Shown piece after piece: positions 17,032 through 26,470 of a stretch of 64,000 nucleotides of DNA. The stretch lies in assembly GCA_028873965.1 (NCBI GenBank), contig JAPPMU010000041.1, positions 51,374 to 115,373 of the forward strand, in the 5' to 3' direction. Origin of the DNA: Chloroflexota bacterium (lineage in GTDB: Bacteria > Chloroflexota > Dehalococcoidia > Lucifugimonadales > UBA3495). How positions within the stretch are numbered: position 1 is the first letter of the stretch; each line of letters opens with the position of its first letter. The notes under the pieces were generated by a model, which searched no databases, was not told the origin of the DNA, and worked only from the letters and a program-made list of their open reading frames with translations. The position numbers and the translations under genes were made by a program.

Positions 17032-18707
17032 CGCGCGTTCTCTCCGAGTTCCTCGTACATCTTGGTCCGCTCTCTGCGCATGAAATCCAGTGCTGCTTGC
17101 GTGAGCGAACCACCGCCTTCACAGATATTTTCTGCTTCCGAAAAGTCTGCTTCGGCCAAGTCTATGTTTCCCATTTCGGCATGAACAGTGGCCCGATACG
17201 TATGCCAAGCAGCCAGTTGACCCGGGCGATTCTCCGTTTTGGCGACGTGAATGGCGAAGAAATAATCCGCCAGTGCTGCTTCCAGATTTCCTTCTTCGTG
17301 GAACTCTTCTGCGCGTTTTGCGTAAGACAAGCTATCTTGATTGCGATTAAATCGGCCAATGCCTAACTTGCCATGTATGTCATCATGACAGCGATCGCAC
17401 ACCGCTTCATGCTCTACCGGACAGTCAACGGTCCAGCGGCTCCACGGGCGGAACTTGCCGCAGCGTGGGCACGGTTTTCCCAAATCTGCGCCGCACTCCG
17501 GACAGTTATGGTGGGCGGGATGTGTCATGTAGTTGCACTCGTGGCAATGATGCACCGGCGGTTCCCCGGCCGCGGGGTTACCACGGGCAGAAAGTGACCA
17601 GTCGCGACACTTTTCGGGCAGGCCATGTTCTTCGGCGTTGCCGGCCAAGTCGAGTATAAGGCAGTAGTTACTGCCATCATCCTTGCGGCGCAGTCCCCGG
17701 CCTACCATTTGCAGGTACAGGGCCAGGCTTTTTGTAGGGCGGGTTATCATCACGCAGGAGGCATCGGGCAGATCAAAGCCCTCGGTAATCACAGCATGGT
17801 TGACCACCACCGTAAGACAGCCGCTCTTGAAATCATCGATTGCTTGCTGCCGCTTATCCTGAGGCGTGTCGGACAATATCGCTGCGGCGGAAATCCCTCT
17901 GTTGGTGAACTCCCGTACCAAGTTATCAGCGTGCGTTTTTGAGACGGCATAAACGACAGTTTGACGGCCCGCCGCCATTCTTCGCCAGTGGATCACCGCC
18001 AAAGTGGTCATTATGAAATTGCCACCATCGCCGTCGTCATCGTTGGCTTTTGCTATGCCGCCTTCCGTAAAATCGCCCATTCCGCCGACTTCGCCGCCGC
18101 TAATCCTGTCTTGAAGGGGGGTCCATACTTGCGAGTGAGCCAAATATTCTTCGGCCTGCAATTCCGCTGTCTGCGGTCCGGCGATCAGCGCGTGAAACAG
18201 GTGGTCGAAACCCTCTCCCTGAGACAGCCGCCATGGCGTAGCCGTTAGACCCCAGACACGACCCGGCCACTGCACTATCGCCCGTTCCCAGCCGCGTGCC
18301 GGGGCATGATGCACTTCGTCGACTACCAACAAATCTTCTGGACCATAGTTCTCCCAAATTTGGAGTTATCCATTATTGCGCCGGCTTACGGTTTGGGCTT
18401 TGAGGATGACGACGCCATTGACGTTACGAGGCGCTGGACGGCCGGTACTCCATCCGTCGGTGCCAGCCATCGCCGGTATTGTCCAGTTTAGCGACAGTCG
18501 TTCTTCGGTCTGATTGGCCAGCTCTTCTCGGTGCGTCAGCCAAACCGCCTTGCGCCCGCCAACGAGGAATTCTTTCAAGAACGCACCGGCAATCTCCGTT
18601 TTGCCGCCGCCGGTGGGCAACTGAGTCATTACCCTCGCTCCATCCAGGGCGAGGGCTTCTTGGGATCTTTCCAGCAGGTCTTGCTGGTAGGGGCGCAGCG
18701 CAATCAT
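17028..18707 (-). pseudogene. SF2 DEAD/DEAH helicase with zinc ribbons and TPR-like C-terminus, interrupted by one in-frame TAA (minus strand, 18368-18366)
   Basis: MIALRPYQQDLLERSQEALALDGARVMTQLPTGGGKTE...VSRRNNG[*]LQIWENYGPEDLLVVDEVHHAPARGW...GLTATPWRLS...QMVGRGLRRKDDG; both ORF-track pieces are in the same frame. Confidence 0.85.
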
Positions 18708-18729
18708 GGATTTACCATTGCAACGGTGT

Positions 18730-19248
18730 TTACTGATTCAGCCCCCGCTGCATCCCCCGCAGATAGCCGGCCTGTCCGCCGTGCTGGTTCACCTCCCAGA
18801 TGAGCAGGCGGAACATATCGGCAACCGCCATGCTCTCTCCGCGACGATTGGTCATCTGGGTACTCACCAGCGATTCGTCGTCGTGTACCTCAAGGAACTC
18901 CAGCAGGTTGTTTCGAGCGGCGTCGGCATACTCCATGAGCAGCGCCTTGCCGGGGCACTGCCAGCCGGTCAGGTCTTCGACCGTGTAGCCGAATCCGACG
19001 TTCATGGGTTCCGGCTCAAACCCCAATCGCACCGCCCACTCCCGCTCGTAGAGCTGCTGTTCCTGTCTGGCCAGCGATTGCACCCACATGTCCAGGGCCC
19101 GGCCGTAATGCCACACGATGAAACCGATGGAGTGGCACTGCTCGTTCGGCGTGAACTCGATCTCCTCCTGGGTCAGCCCGTCCACGTACCGGACCAGCCA
19201 CTCCCAGTTGGCGTCGAACGACTCCTTGATGAACTCTTTGAGCGCCAT
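18730..19248 (-). CDS. DinB-family protein
   Basis: DANWEWLVRYVDGLTQEEIEFTPNEQCHSIGFIVWHYGRALDMWVQSL...HGGQAGYLRGMQ. Confidence 0.75.
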   Translation of the reverse strand: MALKEFIKESFDANWEWLVRYVDGLTQEEIEFTPNEQCHSIGFIVWHYGRALDMWVQSLARQEQQLYEREWAVRLGFEPEPMNVGFGYTVEDLTGWQCPGKALLMEYADAARNNLLEFLEVHDDESLVSTQMTNRRGESMAVADMFRLLIWEVNQHGGQAGYLRGMQRGLNQ

Positions 19249-19266
19249 GATTCCCTCCGCCTGCTT

Positions 19267-20241
19267 TCAGGTGGTCCACACCGGTTGCCGCTTTTCCAGG
19301 AACGCCGAGATGCCCTCCCTGGCGTCGTCGGCCAGGAGGTTGTCCACCATGACCTTGCTGGCAAACTGGTACGCCGAGGGCCGGTCCATCTCGATCTGCT
19401 GGTAGAACGCAGCCTTCCCGAGAGCCAGTGTGTGCGCACTGGCCGAGGCGATCTGGCGAGCCAACTCGTCCACCTGCTCCTCCAACTCGTCGACCGGAGC
19501 GATTCGACTGATCAGACCAAACTCCAGGGCTTCTCGGGCTGAAATCGGTTTGCCGGTGAGCAGCATTTCCATCGCCTTTTTCGGCATCACCGACCGCGCC
19601 ACCGCGACGCCCGGCGTGGTGCAGAACAGACCGATCTGCACGCCCGGCGTGGCGAAAGCAGCGGTGTCCGCCGCCACCGCTATGTCGCAGGTCGCAACCA
19701 ACTGGCAACCCGCGGCCGTGGCCAAGCCCTGCACCTGCGCAATCACCGGCTTGGGCAGCAGGCGAATGGCCTCCATAACCCGCGTGCAGGCCTCGAATAC
19801 CGCCGTGTAATCCTCGGCTTCGCCGTTCACCAGTTCGTTCAGGTCGTGGCCCGAACTGAACACCGGCCCCTCGGAGCGGATGACCACGACGCGGGCGTCG
19901 GGATCGCCAGCGATTTCGGCGAGGCGACGCTCCAAAGCGAGCAGTGTTAAGAAAGATAGAGCATTGCGCCGGTTCGGGTTGTTGAGAGTGAGGACGGCTA
20001 TACCGTCATCAGTCAACTGGTGCATTACTGGGGGCGGCGGAATTTCGTCCGGAGTCTCCAGGCGAATCTGCCCCCGCTCAACATAGATCACGTCGATAGT
20101 GTCACCGTCGGGAGCAAAGAATTCTGCCAGAAAAGAAGTGTCTGGCTCGAAGACGTGAACGACTGCGCCAGCATCGCCGGCTTTCAGCCCATGTTCAGGC
20201 AAATCAACGGTGAGTCTAATAGGGTCATGTTCGTTGATCAT
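19267..20241 (-). CDS. Fusion of DUF4926-like domain (N-term) and enoyl-CoA hydratase/isomerase (C-term)
   Basis: ATG at 20241; MINEHDPIRLTVDLPEHGLKAGDAGAVVHVFEPDTSFLAEFFAPDGDTIDVIYVERGQIRLE continues in frame into DDGIAVLTLNNPNRRNALSFLTLLALERRLAEI...AAGCQLVATCDIAVAAD. Confidence 0.8.
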   Translation of the reverse strand: MINEHDPIRLTVDLPEHGLKAGDAGAVVHVFEPDTSFLAEFFAPDGDTIDVIYVERGQIRLETPDEIPPPPVMHQLTDDGIAVLTLNNPNRRNALSFLTLLALERRLAEIAGDPDARVVVIRSEGPVFSSGHDLNELVNGEAEDYTAVFEACTRVMEAIRLLPKPVIAQVQGLATAAGCQLVATCDIAVAADTAAFATPGVQIGLFCTTPGVAVARSVMPKKAMEMLLTGKPISAREALEFGLISRIAPVDELEEQVDELARQIASASAHTLALGKAAFYQQIEMDRPSAYQFASKVMVDNLLADDAREGISAFLEKRQPVWTT

Positions 20242-20581
20242 ATGTATCTCCCGATGGGTAAGCCGTAACCAGGGCCGGCCTCGCTGAGTTGTGTCGGATA
20301 ATCCTAACGGTACGGACGTAAGGGTTGCGCCCGTCCGGAGTTTCCAGAATGCCGTCAACAGCGAATGTCGGCCCGTGCGGGGTGTCACGAACATTGACAA
20401 CTTCATGCCTTGACCCGTGAACTCGCAGCGCCTCCGCAAACTGTTGCCATTGCTCAGGAACGAACCCGAACTTTAGGAAAAACTCGGCTTTGTCCCGGCC
20501 TCGTGGGTTGTCAATCGAAAGCAAATATCCCAAGATTTTCGCCGGCGGGACGTAAGCGTTTTCTGCGTTGGGCAGTTTCAT
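20225..20581 (-). CDS. DUF6883-like protein
   Basis: MKLPNAENAYVPPAKILGYLLSIDNPRGRDKAEFFLKFGFVPEQWQQFAEALRVHG...YVRTVRIIR; ATG at 20581, two bases after the upstream stop. Confidence 0.75.
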   Translation of the reverse strand: MKLPNAENAYVPPAKILGYLLSIDNPRGRDKAEFFLKFGFVPEQWQQFAEALRVHGSRHEVVNVRDTPHGPTFAVDGILETPDGRNPYVRTVRIIRHNSARPALVTAYPSGDTYDQRT

Positions 20582-20583
20582 GC

Positions 20584-21756
20584 CTACCCGCGCGGCAGGC
20601 CCAGCCCCCGGCTCGCGATGATGTTGCGCTGCACCTCGCTGGTTCCGGCCGCGATGGTGTGCGAGAACGCGCGGAGCCAATGCTCCTGCATGTCGGCTTC
20701 CATCGGGGTCCACTTCTCGTCGCGCAGCCCGCCGTACATCCCCATGATCTCCAGGCATGACGCGGTGGTCCGCTGCACCGTCTCACTGCCGAAGACCTTG
20801 GACATCGAGGCTTCCTTGTTGGGCACTAGCCCCTCGCCCTGCATCCACGCCACGTTGTACGCGATCAGCCGTGCAACCTCGCACTCGATGTACCGGTCAG
20901 CCAGCGCGTTACGCACCCACGGTTCCTGGCTGAGCGGCTTACCATTGCGACGGATGCCGTCGGCCCACTGCCGAGTGTCGTCCAGGTGCCGGCGGGCAGC
21001 GGCGGAATAGTCGATGCCGGAGCGCTCAAAGTCCAGCAACGTCACGGCCACGTACCATCCGCGGTTCTCTTCACCGACGATGTTGCGGGCCGGTACCCGG
21101 ACGTTGTCAAAAATCACCTGGTTAAATTCGTGCCGGCCGCCCATGTTGATGATGGGCCGCACTTCGATCCCGGGCGTTTTCATGTCCACCAGGAAGAAGC
21201 TGATGCCCCGGTGTTTCGGCGCATCGGTATCGGTCCGCGTCAGCAACATGATCCAGTCGCCGCGGTGGCCCATTGAAGTCCAGATCTTGCTGCCGTTGAT
21301 TACAAATTCGTCGCCGTCGCGGATGGCGCGGGTGCTCAGCGAGGCCAGGTCGGACCCCGACTCCGGCTCGCTGTACCCCTGGCACCATTGCACCTCGCCC
21401 TTGGCCACCGGCGGCAGGTGCTCGGATTTCTGCTCGTCGGTCCCGTGGATCATCAACGTCGCGCCCATCATCCGGACGCCAAAATTGTCCCGCCCGGGGG
21501 CTCGATGGTAGGTCATCTCCTCGTTGAAGATGGCCGTGCGCACCGGCGAAGCCTTCTGCCCGCCGTACTCCTCGGGCCAGTGCATGGTGAGCCAGCCGCG
21601 GTCAGCGAGTTTCCGGCGCACCTCCAGCGTGCGCTCCCAGTTTTCCTCACCGGAGCCCCGTTCTCCCAGCTCCCATTCGGGAACATACTCGTCATCGATG
21701 AATTGCCGCAAATCGCTTCGGAAAGTGTCGTCTGCGGTGCTGAGTTGGAACTCCAT
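20584..21756 (-). CDS. Acyl-CoA dehydrogenase
   Basis: WCQGYSEPESGSDLASLSTRA, INGSKIWTS, QVIFDNVRVPARNIVGEENRGW, GTSEVQRNIIASRGLGLPR. Confidence 0.93.
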   Translation of the reverse strand: MEFQLSTADDTFRSDLRQFIDDEYVPEWELGERGSGEENWERTLEVRRKLADRGWLTMHWPEEYGGQKASPVRTAIFNEEMTYHRAPGRDNFGVRMMGATLMIHGTDEQKSEHLPPVAKGEVQWCQGYSEPESGSDLASLSTRAIRDGDEFVINGSKIWTSMGHRGDWIMLLTRTDTDAPKHRGISFFLVDMKTPGIEVRPIINMGGRHEFNQVIFDNVRVPARNIVGEENRGWYVAVTLLDFERSGIDYSAAARRHLDDTRQWADGIRRNGKPLSQEPWVRNALADRYIECEVARLIAYNVAWMQGEGLVPNKEASMSKVFGSETVQRTTASCLEIMGMYGGLRDEKWTPMEADMQEHWLRAFSHTIAAGTSEVQRNIIASRGLGLPRG

Positions 21757-21819
21757 GGTGGTACTCTCCTGATGGCGCGGGGGAGAACGGAACGTTGGTG
21801 AGGTTGAAACGCTTAACTT

Positions 21820-22359
21820 CTAATTTCGCTGGATAACGCCGCAGGCCACGCGGGCGCCGGCGCCAGGGTCTGCGCCGTAAGAATCCGGCTTTTCGTGGAC
21901 GATGATGGCAGAACCGTCAGCGTCAAACAGGGTGTGGCCGACGCCGCCGTCCAGGGTAATGGTGTCGGTGAAATAATCCGCACGCACGCGGCCGTCGGTT
22001 CCCGCGTATATGTTGGGCATATCGCCGGGATGTACTCCGCTAGGGTGGTTGAGGCCGTGACCGATGTTCTCGGGGTTGAAGTGATCGCCGGCGGCGGAAA
22101 AGTCTGGCGTACATGATCCTACGGCATGGATGTGAAAGCCGTGCCCTCCGGGTTCCAGTCCGGTAACGTCTGCCGCCACCAGAACGCCGTGAGGGGATTG
22201 CGTCAGCGTAACGGTTCCCATGGTCGAGCCGTCCCGCCCGAGCAGGTCGGCGACGGCCTTCGCGCCAACTCCCTGCGGCCGGTGCGCTTCCGATTGGCAG
22301 GCCAAGGTTGCCGTCATGGCGACGGCAATAACCATGACAACGATGAGAACTCTCGGCAT
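21820..22359 (-). CDS. sodC: Cu/Zn superoxide dismutase, predicted lipoprotein
   Basis: LAC lipobox-like N-terminus; GGHGFHIHAVGSC, GDHFNPENIGHGLNHPSGVHPGDMPNI, SAIIVHEKPDSYG, GARVACGVI. Confidence 0.9.
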   Translation of the reverse strand: MPRVLIVVMVIAVAMTATLACQSEAHRPQGVGAKAVADLLGRDGSTMGTVTLTQSPHGVLVAADVTGLEPGGHGFHIHAVGSCTPDFSAAGDHFNPENIGHGLNHPSGVHPGDMPNIYAGTDGRVRADYFTDTITLDGGVGHTLFDADGSAIIVHEKPDSYGADPGAGARVACGVIQRN

Positions 22360-22421
22360 TATATCGCTTCAATTATGGATTTTCGCAAAGCGGATGCAGC
22401 CATCTTATCACGGGGGGGTGA

Positions 22422-23273
22422 TTACATTTGGCTGTATCCGCTGCCCGGCCCGCGCGTGTCGTCGACACCCCAGCCGCGTCCTTCGGAAATCCAGCCGAAT
22501 TCCAGCAGGATCTGCTGACTGTAACAAACGCGGCCGGTCACCTTGTCCGCCGGCTCCGACGCCAGCAGCAGTGTGGCTTTGGCCAGCAGTTCCGGCGGCT
22601 CCCCGCGAGGGTCGTCCATCCCTTCCACCAGGTGGTGGAACACGGTTCCCGGAGTGGGCACTACCAGCGATGGCGCCACCGCAGACACTGAGATACCATA
22701 CTCGTACACTTCCTGGGCCAACCCCTGGGAAAACCGCTCCAGCGCTGCCTTTTCCGCCCCATAGCAGGTGCCGTTGTTGGGAAGCGTCGTGTACGGGCCG
22801 CGACCCGGACCCACCGCCGAACCGGACGAGATGTTCACGATGCTTCCCGACCGGCGCTCGATCATATCTCCCAGAACCAGTTGACTGAGAATGAAAGGCG
22901 CGTGGAAGTTCACCGCCCACGACCGCATCCAACGGTTGATGGGGAAGTCCTTAATGGGCAGGTAGTAGGTAAGCGCCGCGTTGTTCACCAGCACGTCCAC
23001 CGGCCCGTAGATGCTGCGGGTCTCCTCCACCAGCCGCTCGCAATCCTCCGGCAGCGAGATATTTGCTGCCACCGCCGTGGCTTCACCGCCGGCTTCTTTG
23101 ATGTCGGCGATGGTCTTGGAGAGCGAGCCTTCCAATGGATGATCGCCTTCGTTGACCGTGCGCGCGGCGCAAACCACTCGCGCCCCTTCGGCGGCAAAGA
23201 GCTTGCTGATCTCCGCGCCGATGCCACGGCTCGCTCCGGTGACGATGGCTGTTTTTCCTTCGAGTCTGGGCAT
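22422..23273 (-). CDS. SDR family oxidoreductase
   Basis: GKTAIVTGASRGIGAEISKLFAAEGARVV...VLVNNAAL...GSIVNISSGSA...YGAEKAALERFSQGLA. Confidence 0.9.
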   Translation of the reverse strand: MPRLEGKTAIVTGASRGIGAEISKLFAAEGARVVCAARTVNEGDHPLEGSLSKTIADIKEAGGEATAVAANISLPEDCERLVEETRSIYGPVDVLVNNAALTYYLPIKDFPINRWMRSWAVNFHAPFILSQLVLGDMIERRSGSIVNISSGSAVGPGRGPYTTLPNNGTCYGAEKAALERFSQGLAQEVYEYGISVSAVAPSLVVPTPGTVFHHLVEGMDDPRGEPPELLAKATLLLASEPADKVTGRVCYSQQILLEFGWISEGRGWGVDDTRGPGSGYSQM

Positions 23274-23300
23274 TTCCTACTCTTCCTTCTGCGTTTTCAG

Positions 23301-23762
23301 CTAACCTGAGTTATTTTCACGGGCGCCGTTGCGCGAGGGCGGAGGCTCCGTGAAAGCGCTGCCCTCGCGTTCCGCTGCCTCCCGGCGTTCGTTCCAGGCT
23401 TCCCAGGCTCGGTTGGCCTCCGCGCGACCCTCCTCACGACCTTCCTCGCGACCCTCCTGACGCACCAGGTCACGGTACAACTTGGCAAGTACCATGGGTA
23501 AGCCCTCCACCAATCCGAATGCCAATGGGAACGCGACGCCGACGGTTACCGCTGCGGCGACGATGGCGATTATAGCAATTTCGGGCCATTCCAGAGGTGC
23601 GTTCTCCGCCGTCACCACCCGCGCATAGCTGAGCAGTCCGGCCAGCGCTGCCCACAGAGTGTAGAACGTCGCCAGGAACCAGCCGTTGCGACGGATCAAG
23701 ACGTCAAACGCGTTGGCTCTGACGCCCCGATTTCTATTGTCGGGAGAACCTCCGCTAGACAT
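23301..23762 (-). CDS. Small membrane protein with C-terminal EGREEGREEGRAE...FTEPPP motif
   Basis: Two hydrophobic segments, then RQEGREEGREEGRAEANRAWEAWNERREAAEREGSAFTEPPP. Confidence 0.6.
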   Translation of the reverse strand: MSSGGSPDNRNRGVRANAFDVLIRRNGWFLATFYTLWAALAGLLSYARVVTAENAPLEWPEIAIIAIVAAAVTVGVAFPLAFGLVEGLPMVLAKLYRDLVRQEGREEGREEGRAEANRAWEAWNERREAAEREGSAFTEPPPSRNGARENNSG

Positions 23763-24588
23763 CCAGCAGGTCAGCCAGCAGGCTTTCGTTCATCGTAAAG
23801 CTCTCCGCTTCCGACGGGAACGCGCCGCTCCTTACGTCCTCCGCATACTTTTCAAAAGCCCGCGCCATGTCCGATCCCAGCTCGGCATACTGCCTGGCGT
23901 GCTTGGGCACGAAATCGAGGAACAGGCCCAACATGTCGTGAAATACCTGCACCTGCCCATCGCAGTGCGGACCCGCGCCGATCCCAATGGTGGGAATGGT
24001 CAGCCGTTCGGTGATCGCTCTGGCCAGTGGCGCCGGCACACACTCGAGCACGACCGAGTACGCCCCGGCCTCCTGCAGCGCCAGAGCGTCGTCCAAGACC
24101 CGCCGCGCCGCCGCCTTGGTGCGCCCTTGCACCCGGTAACCGCCCAATGCGTTGACCGACTGCGGGGTCAACCCGATGTGGCCCATAACCGGAACGCCGG
24201 CATCCACGATGCGCCGAACCGTTCCCGCTATGGAGACCCCGCCTTCCATTTTCACGGTGTGCGCCCCGGCTTCTTGCATCAGCCGGCCGGCATTGCGCAA
24301 CGCTTCCCCGGCATCGACCTGGTAGGACATGAACGGTAGGTCCACCACCACCAAAGCCTGCGACGCCCCCCGGCTCACCATGCGCCCGTGCCGCACCATG
24401 TCGTCCATAGTCACCGGCACGGTGGAATCGTAACCCAGCACAACCATGCCCAGGCTGTCGCCCACCAGGATGATCGGGATGCCTGCGGCGTCGGCGATGC
24501 GGGCCGCCGTGTAATCGTAAGCCGTGACCATGGGGATTTTCTCCCCGGTCCGCTTCATCTCGGCCAGTTGTCGGATCGTGATCGCCAT
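23755..24588 (-). CDS. panB: 3-methyl-2-oxobutanoate hydroxymethyltransferase
   Basis: KIPMVTAYDYTAARIADAAGIPIILVGDSLGMVVLGYDSTVPVTMDDMVRHGRMVSRG, KMEGG, VMGHIGLTPQSVNALGGYRVQGR. Confidence 0.95.
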   Translation of the reverse strand: MAITIRQLAEMKRTGEKIPMVTAYDYTAARIADAAGIPIILVGDSLGMVVLGYDSTVPVTMDDMVRHGRMVSRGASQALVVVDLPFMSYQVDAGEALRNAGRLMQEAGAHTVKMEGGVSIAGTVRRIVDAGVPVMGHIGLTPQSVNALGGYRVQGRTKAAARRVLDDALALQEAGAYSVVLECVPAPLARAITERLTIPTIGIGAGPHCDGQVQVFHDMLGLFLDFVPKHARQYAELGSDMARAFEKYAEDVRSGAFPSEAESFTMNESLLADLLDV

Positions 24589-24603
24589 CGTGCCGCGATT
24601 TTA

Positions 24604-25488
24604 TCAGTCAGACGCGCCGATTGTCCGCCTCAATTGCTCCAACTGCGATTCCGGTATTCCCTTGGCCCGGGCCAGAGGAAGCGACGACTCAGTCAACTGG
24701 CGATACAGCGGGAGCAGATGGGCTGCGTGCTGCGACAGCGATTCCAGGTGTGCGGACACTGTTTCAGCGTCGCCGCGTACCACCGGCCCGGTAACGGCGT
24801 TGGTCGGACCCAGACGCTCGATGGCCTCAATGGTGGCGTGCGCCAAGGGCACCGCCGCCCTGACGCCATCCTCCTCAGTGAACCCCATGTTTGTCCACAA
24901 CTCGACGGCGGCGTCCAAAAGGGTGGACAAGTACCCGCAACTCAATACCGCGCTGGCATGGTACAAAGGACGCATCCCATCGGGGATTTCGATGCCATGC
25001 CCGCCCAGAGATTCGGCCAAGTTCGGTAGAAACTCAGCGAGCCAGCCAGTGCCCGAAATCGCGAAGGTCACTCCCTTCAGCCGTTCGGCTGCTTGCTCCG
25101 GACCCTCAATGGCTGCAAACGTTTGAAACGGGTGCATGGCTCCTACGGCTGCTCCGGCGTTTGCCGCAGAATCGAGGAGTTCGATCGACGCCGCGCCGCA
25201 GCAGTGTGCCACGCCTTGACCCGGCCTCCACCTCACCGTCCGAGACACCTCGGCTATCACTGAGTCCGGCGTCGTGATGAACACCAGATCGCAGGCCTCC
25301 GCCACCTGCTCCGCAGTTGCCAGTGCCGCGCATCCGTCAATCAGGCTCGCCGCCCGCTCCGCGCTCGATTGCGTGCGACTGGCGATTGCCGCGACCCGCC
25401 AGCCGGCTGCGCTCAGCGCCAACGCCAGCCCGCTGCCCAGCACGCCCGCGCCCACAAAACCAATGGCGATGCCCTCAGGCTTGACCAT
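24604..25488 (-). CDS. Rossmann-like / DUF2520 domain oxidoreductase
   Basis: IGFVGAGVLGSGLALALSAAGWRVAAIASR...DLVFITTPDSVI...VAHCCGAASIELLD...VGAMHPFQTFA; DUF2520-type C-terminus. Confidence 0.8.
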   Translation of the reverse strand: MVKPEGIAIGFVGAGVLGSGLALALSAAGWRVAAIASRTQSSAERAASLIDGCAALATAEQVAEACDLVFITTPDSVIAEVSRTVRWRPGQGVAHCCGAASIELLDSAANAGAAVGAMHPFQTFAAIEGPEQAAERLKGVTFAISGTGWLAEFLPNLAESLGGHGIEIPDGMRPLYHASAVLSCGYLSTLLDAAVELWTNMGFTEEDGVRAAVPLAHATIEAIERLGPTNAVTGPVVRGDAETVSAHLESLSQHAAHLLPLYRQLTESSLPLARAKGIPESQLEQLRRTIGASD

Positions 25489-26470
25489 CCCTCAACTCCG
25501 AAACTGCGGGTATGCCTGCCAAACCCTGCGCCGACCGAATGCCATCCAGTACCGCCAGCGCTGTAACGTGCGTGGCCGCCGCGACGACGGCCATCAGATT
25601 GGCATCGGCGGAACTCTCACCCGTGGCCACGCAGAACATCGTGTCGCCGTCGCTGGGCGTGTGGCAAGGGCGAATCGTCAACGCCATCCCGTCGTGGCAG
25701 GCGGACGCCACGAAATTAGCCTGCATCTTGTCCAGCTTCGCGTCCGTCGCCACGACACCGATGGTGGTGTTCGCCAAAGGAGATGAACCCATGGACGGCT
25801 CTTCGGTCAACATAAACTGCACCGGATCCGCCATCGTTCCGCCCTTGCCGCGAGGTCCGGCAACCAGGCTACCGTCGCGATGATCGAATATACCGCCCCA
25901 CGCGTTGACCGCCACCGTCGCGCCTACAGACACTCCATCCGGCAGTACGCAGCACGCGGACCCGATACCTCCCTTCATCGCGCCATCCATCCCGTGAGCC
26001 TTGGCAACCGTCGCTCCGGTTCCGGCCCCAACGGATCCCACCACCATCCTGGCGTCGTCAGACGCGCCGCAAGCCGCATAGCCCGCCGCTCCGTCAGGAC
26101 GCACGTCCGACCGGCCCACACCCAGGTCGTACAGTATCGCCGCCGGGACGATGGGCACGGGACCATGCGGCGCGGCAAAGCCGATGCCCCGCTCTTCCAG
26201 CCATTGCTGCACTCCGGAAGCCGCAGCCAAACCGAAAGCACTGCCTCCGCTGAGCAATACGGCATGAACCTGATTGACCCGTCGGATCGGATCCAGCAAA
26301 TCGGTCTCCCGCGTTCCCGGCGACCCGCCGCGCACCGCCACGCCGCCCACGGCGCCTTCCGTCGTGAGGATCACCGTACACCCGGTCGCTGCCTCTGTGT
26401 TCGTCCAGTGCCCCACCGACACACCCGGCACGTCAACGATGGAGCCGAAATGTTCCCCGCGTGCGATCAC
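25475..26470 (-). CDS. P1 family peptidase (DmpA/endo-type L-aminopeptidase-like)
   Basis: VPGVSVGHWTNTEAATGCTVIL, VLLSGGSAFGLAAASGVQQWLEERG, GSVGAGTGATVAK, ANTTIGVVATDAKLDK. Confidence 0.9.
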   Translation of the reverse strand: MIARGEHFGSIVDVPGVSVGHWTNTEAATGCTVILTTEGAVGGVAVRGGSPGTRETDLLDPIRRVNQVHAVLLSGGSAFGLAAASGVQQWLEERGIGFAAPHGPVPIVPAAILYDLGVGRSDVRPDGAAGYAACGASDDARMVVGSVGAGTGATVAKAHGMDGAMKGGIGSACCVLPDGVSVGATVAVNAWGGIFDHRDGSLVAGPRGKGGTMADPVQFMLTEEPSMGSSPLANTTIGVVATDAKLDKMQANFVASACHDGMALTIRPCHTPSDGDTMFCVATGESSADANLMAVVAAATHVTALAVLDGIRSAQGLAGIPAVSELRDGQA

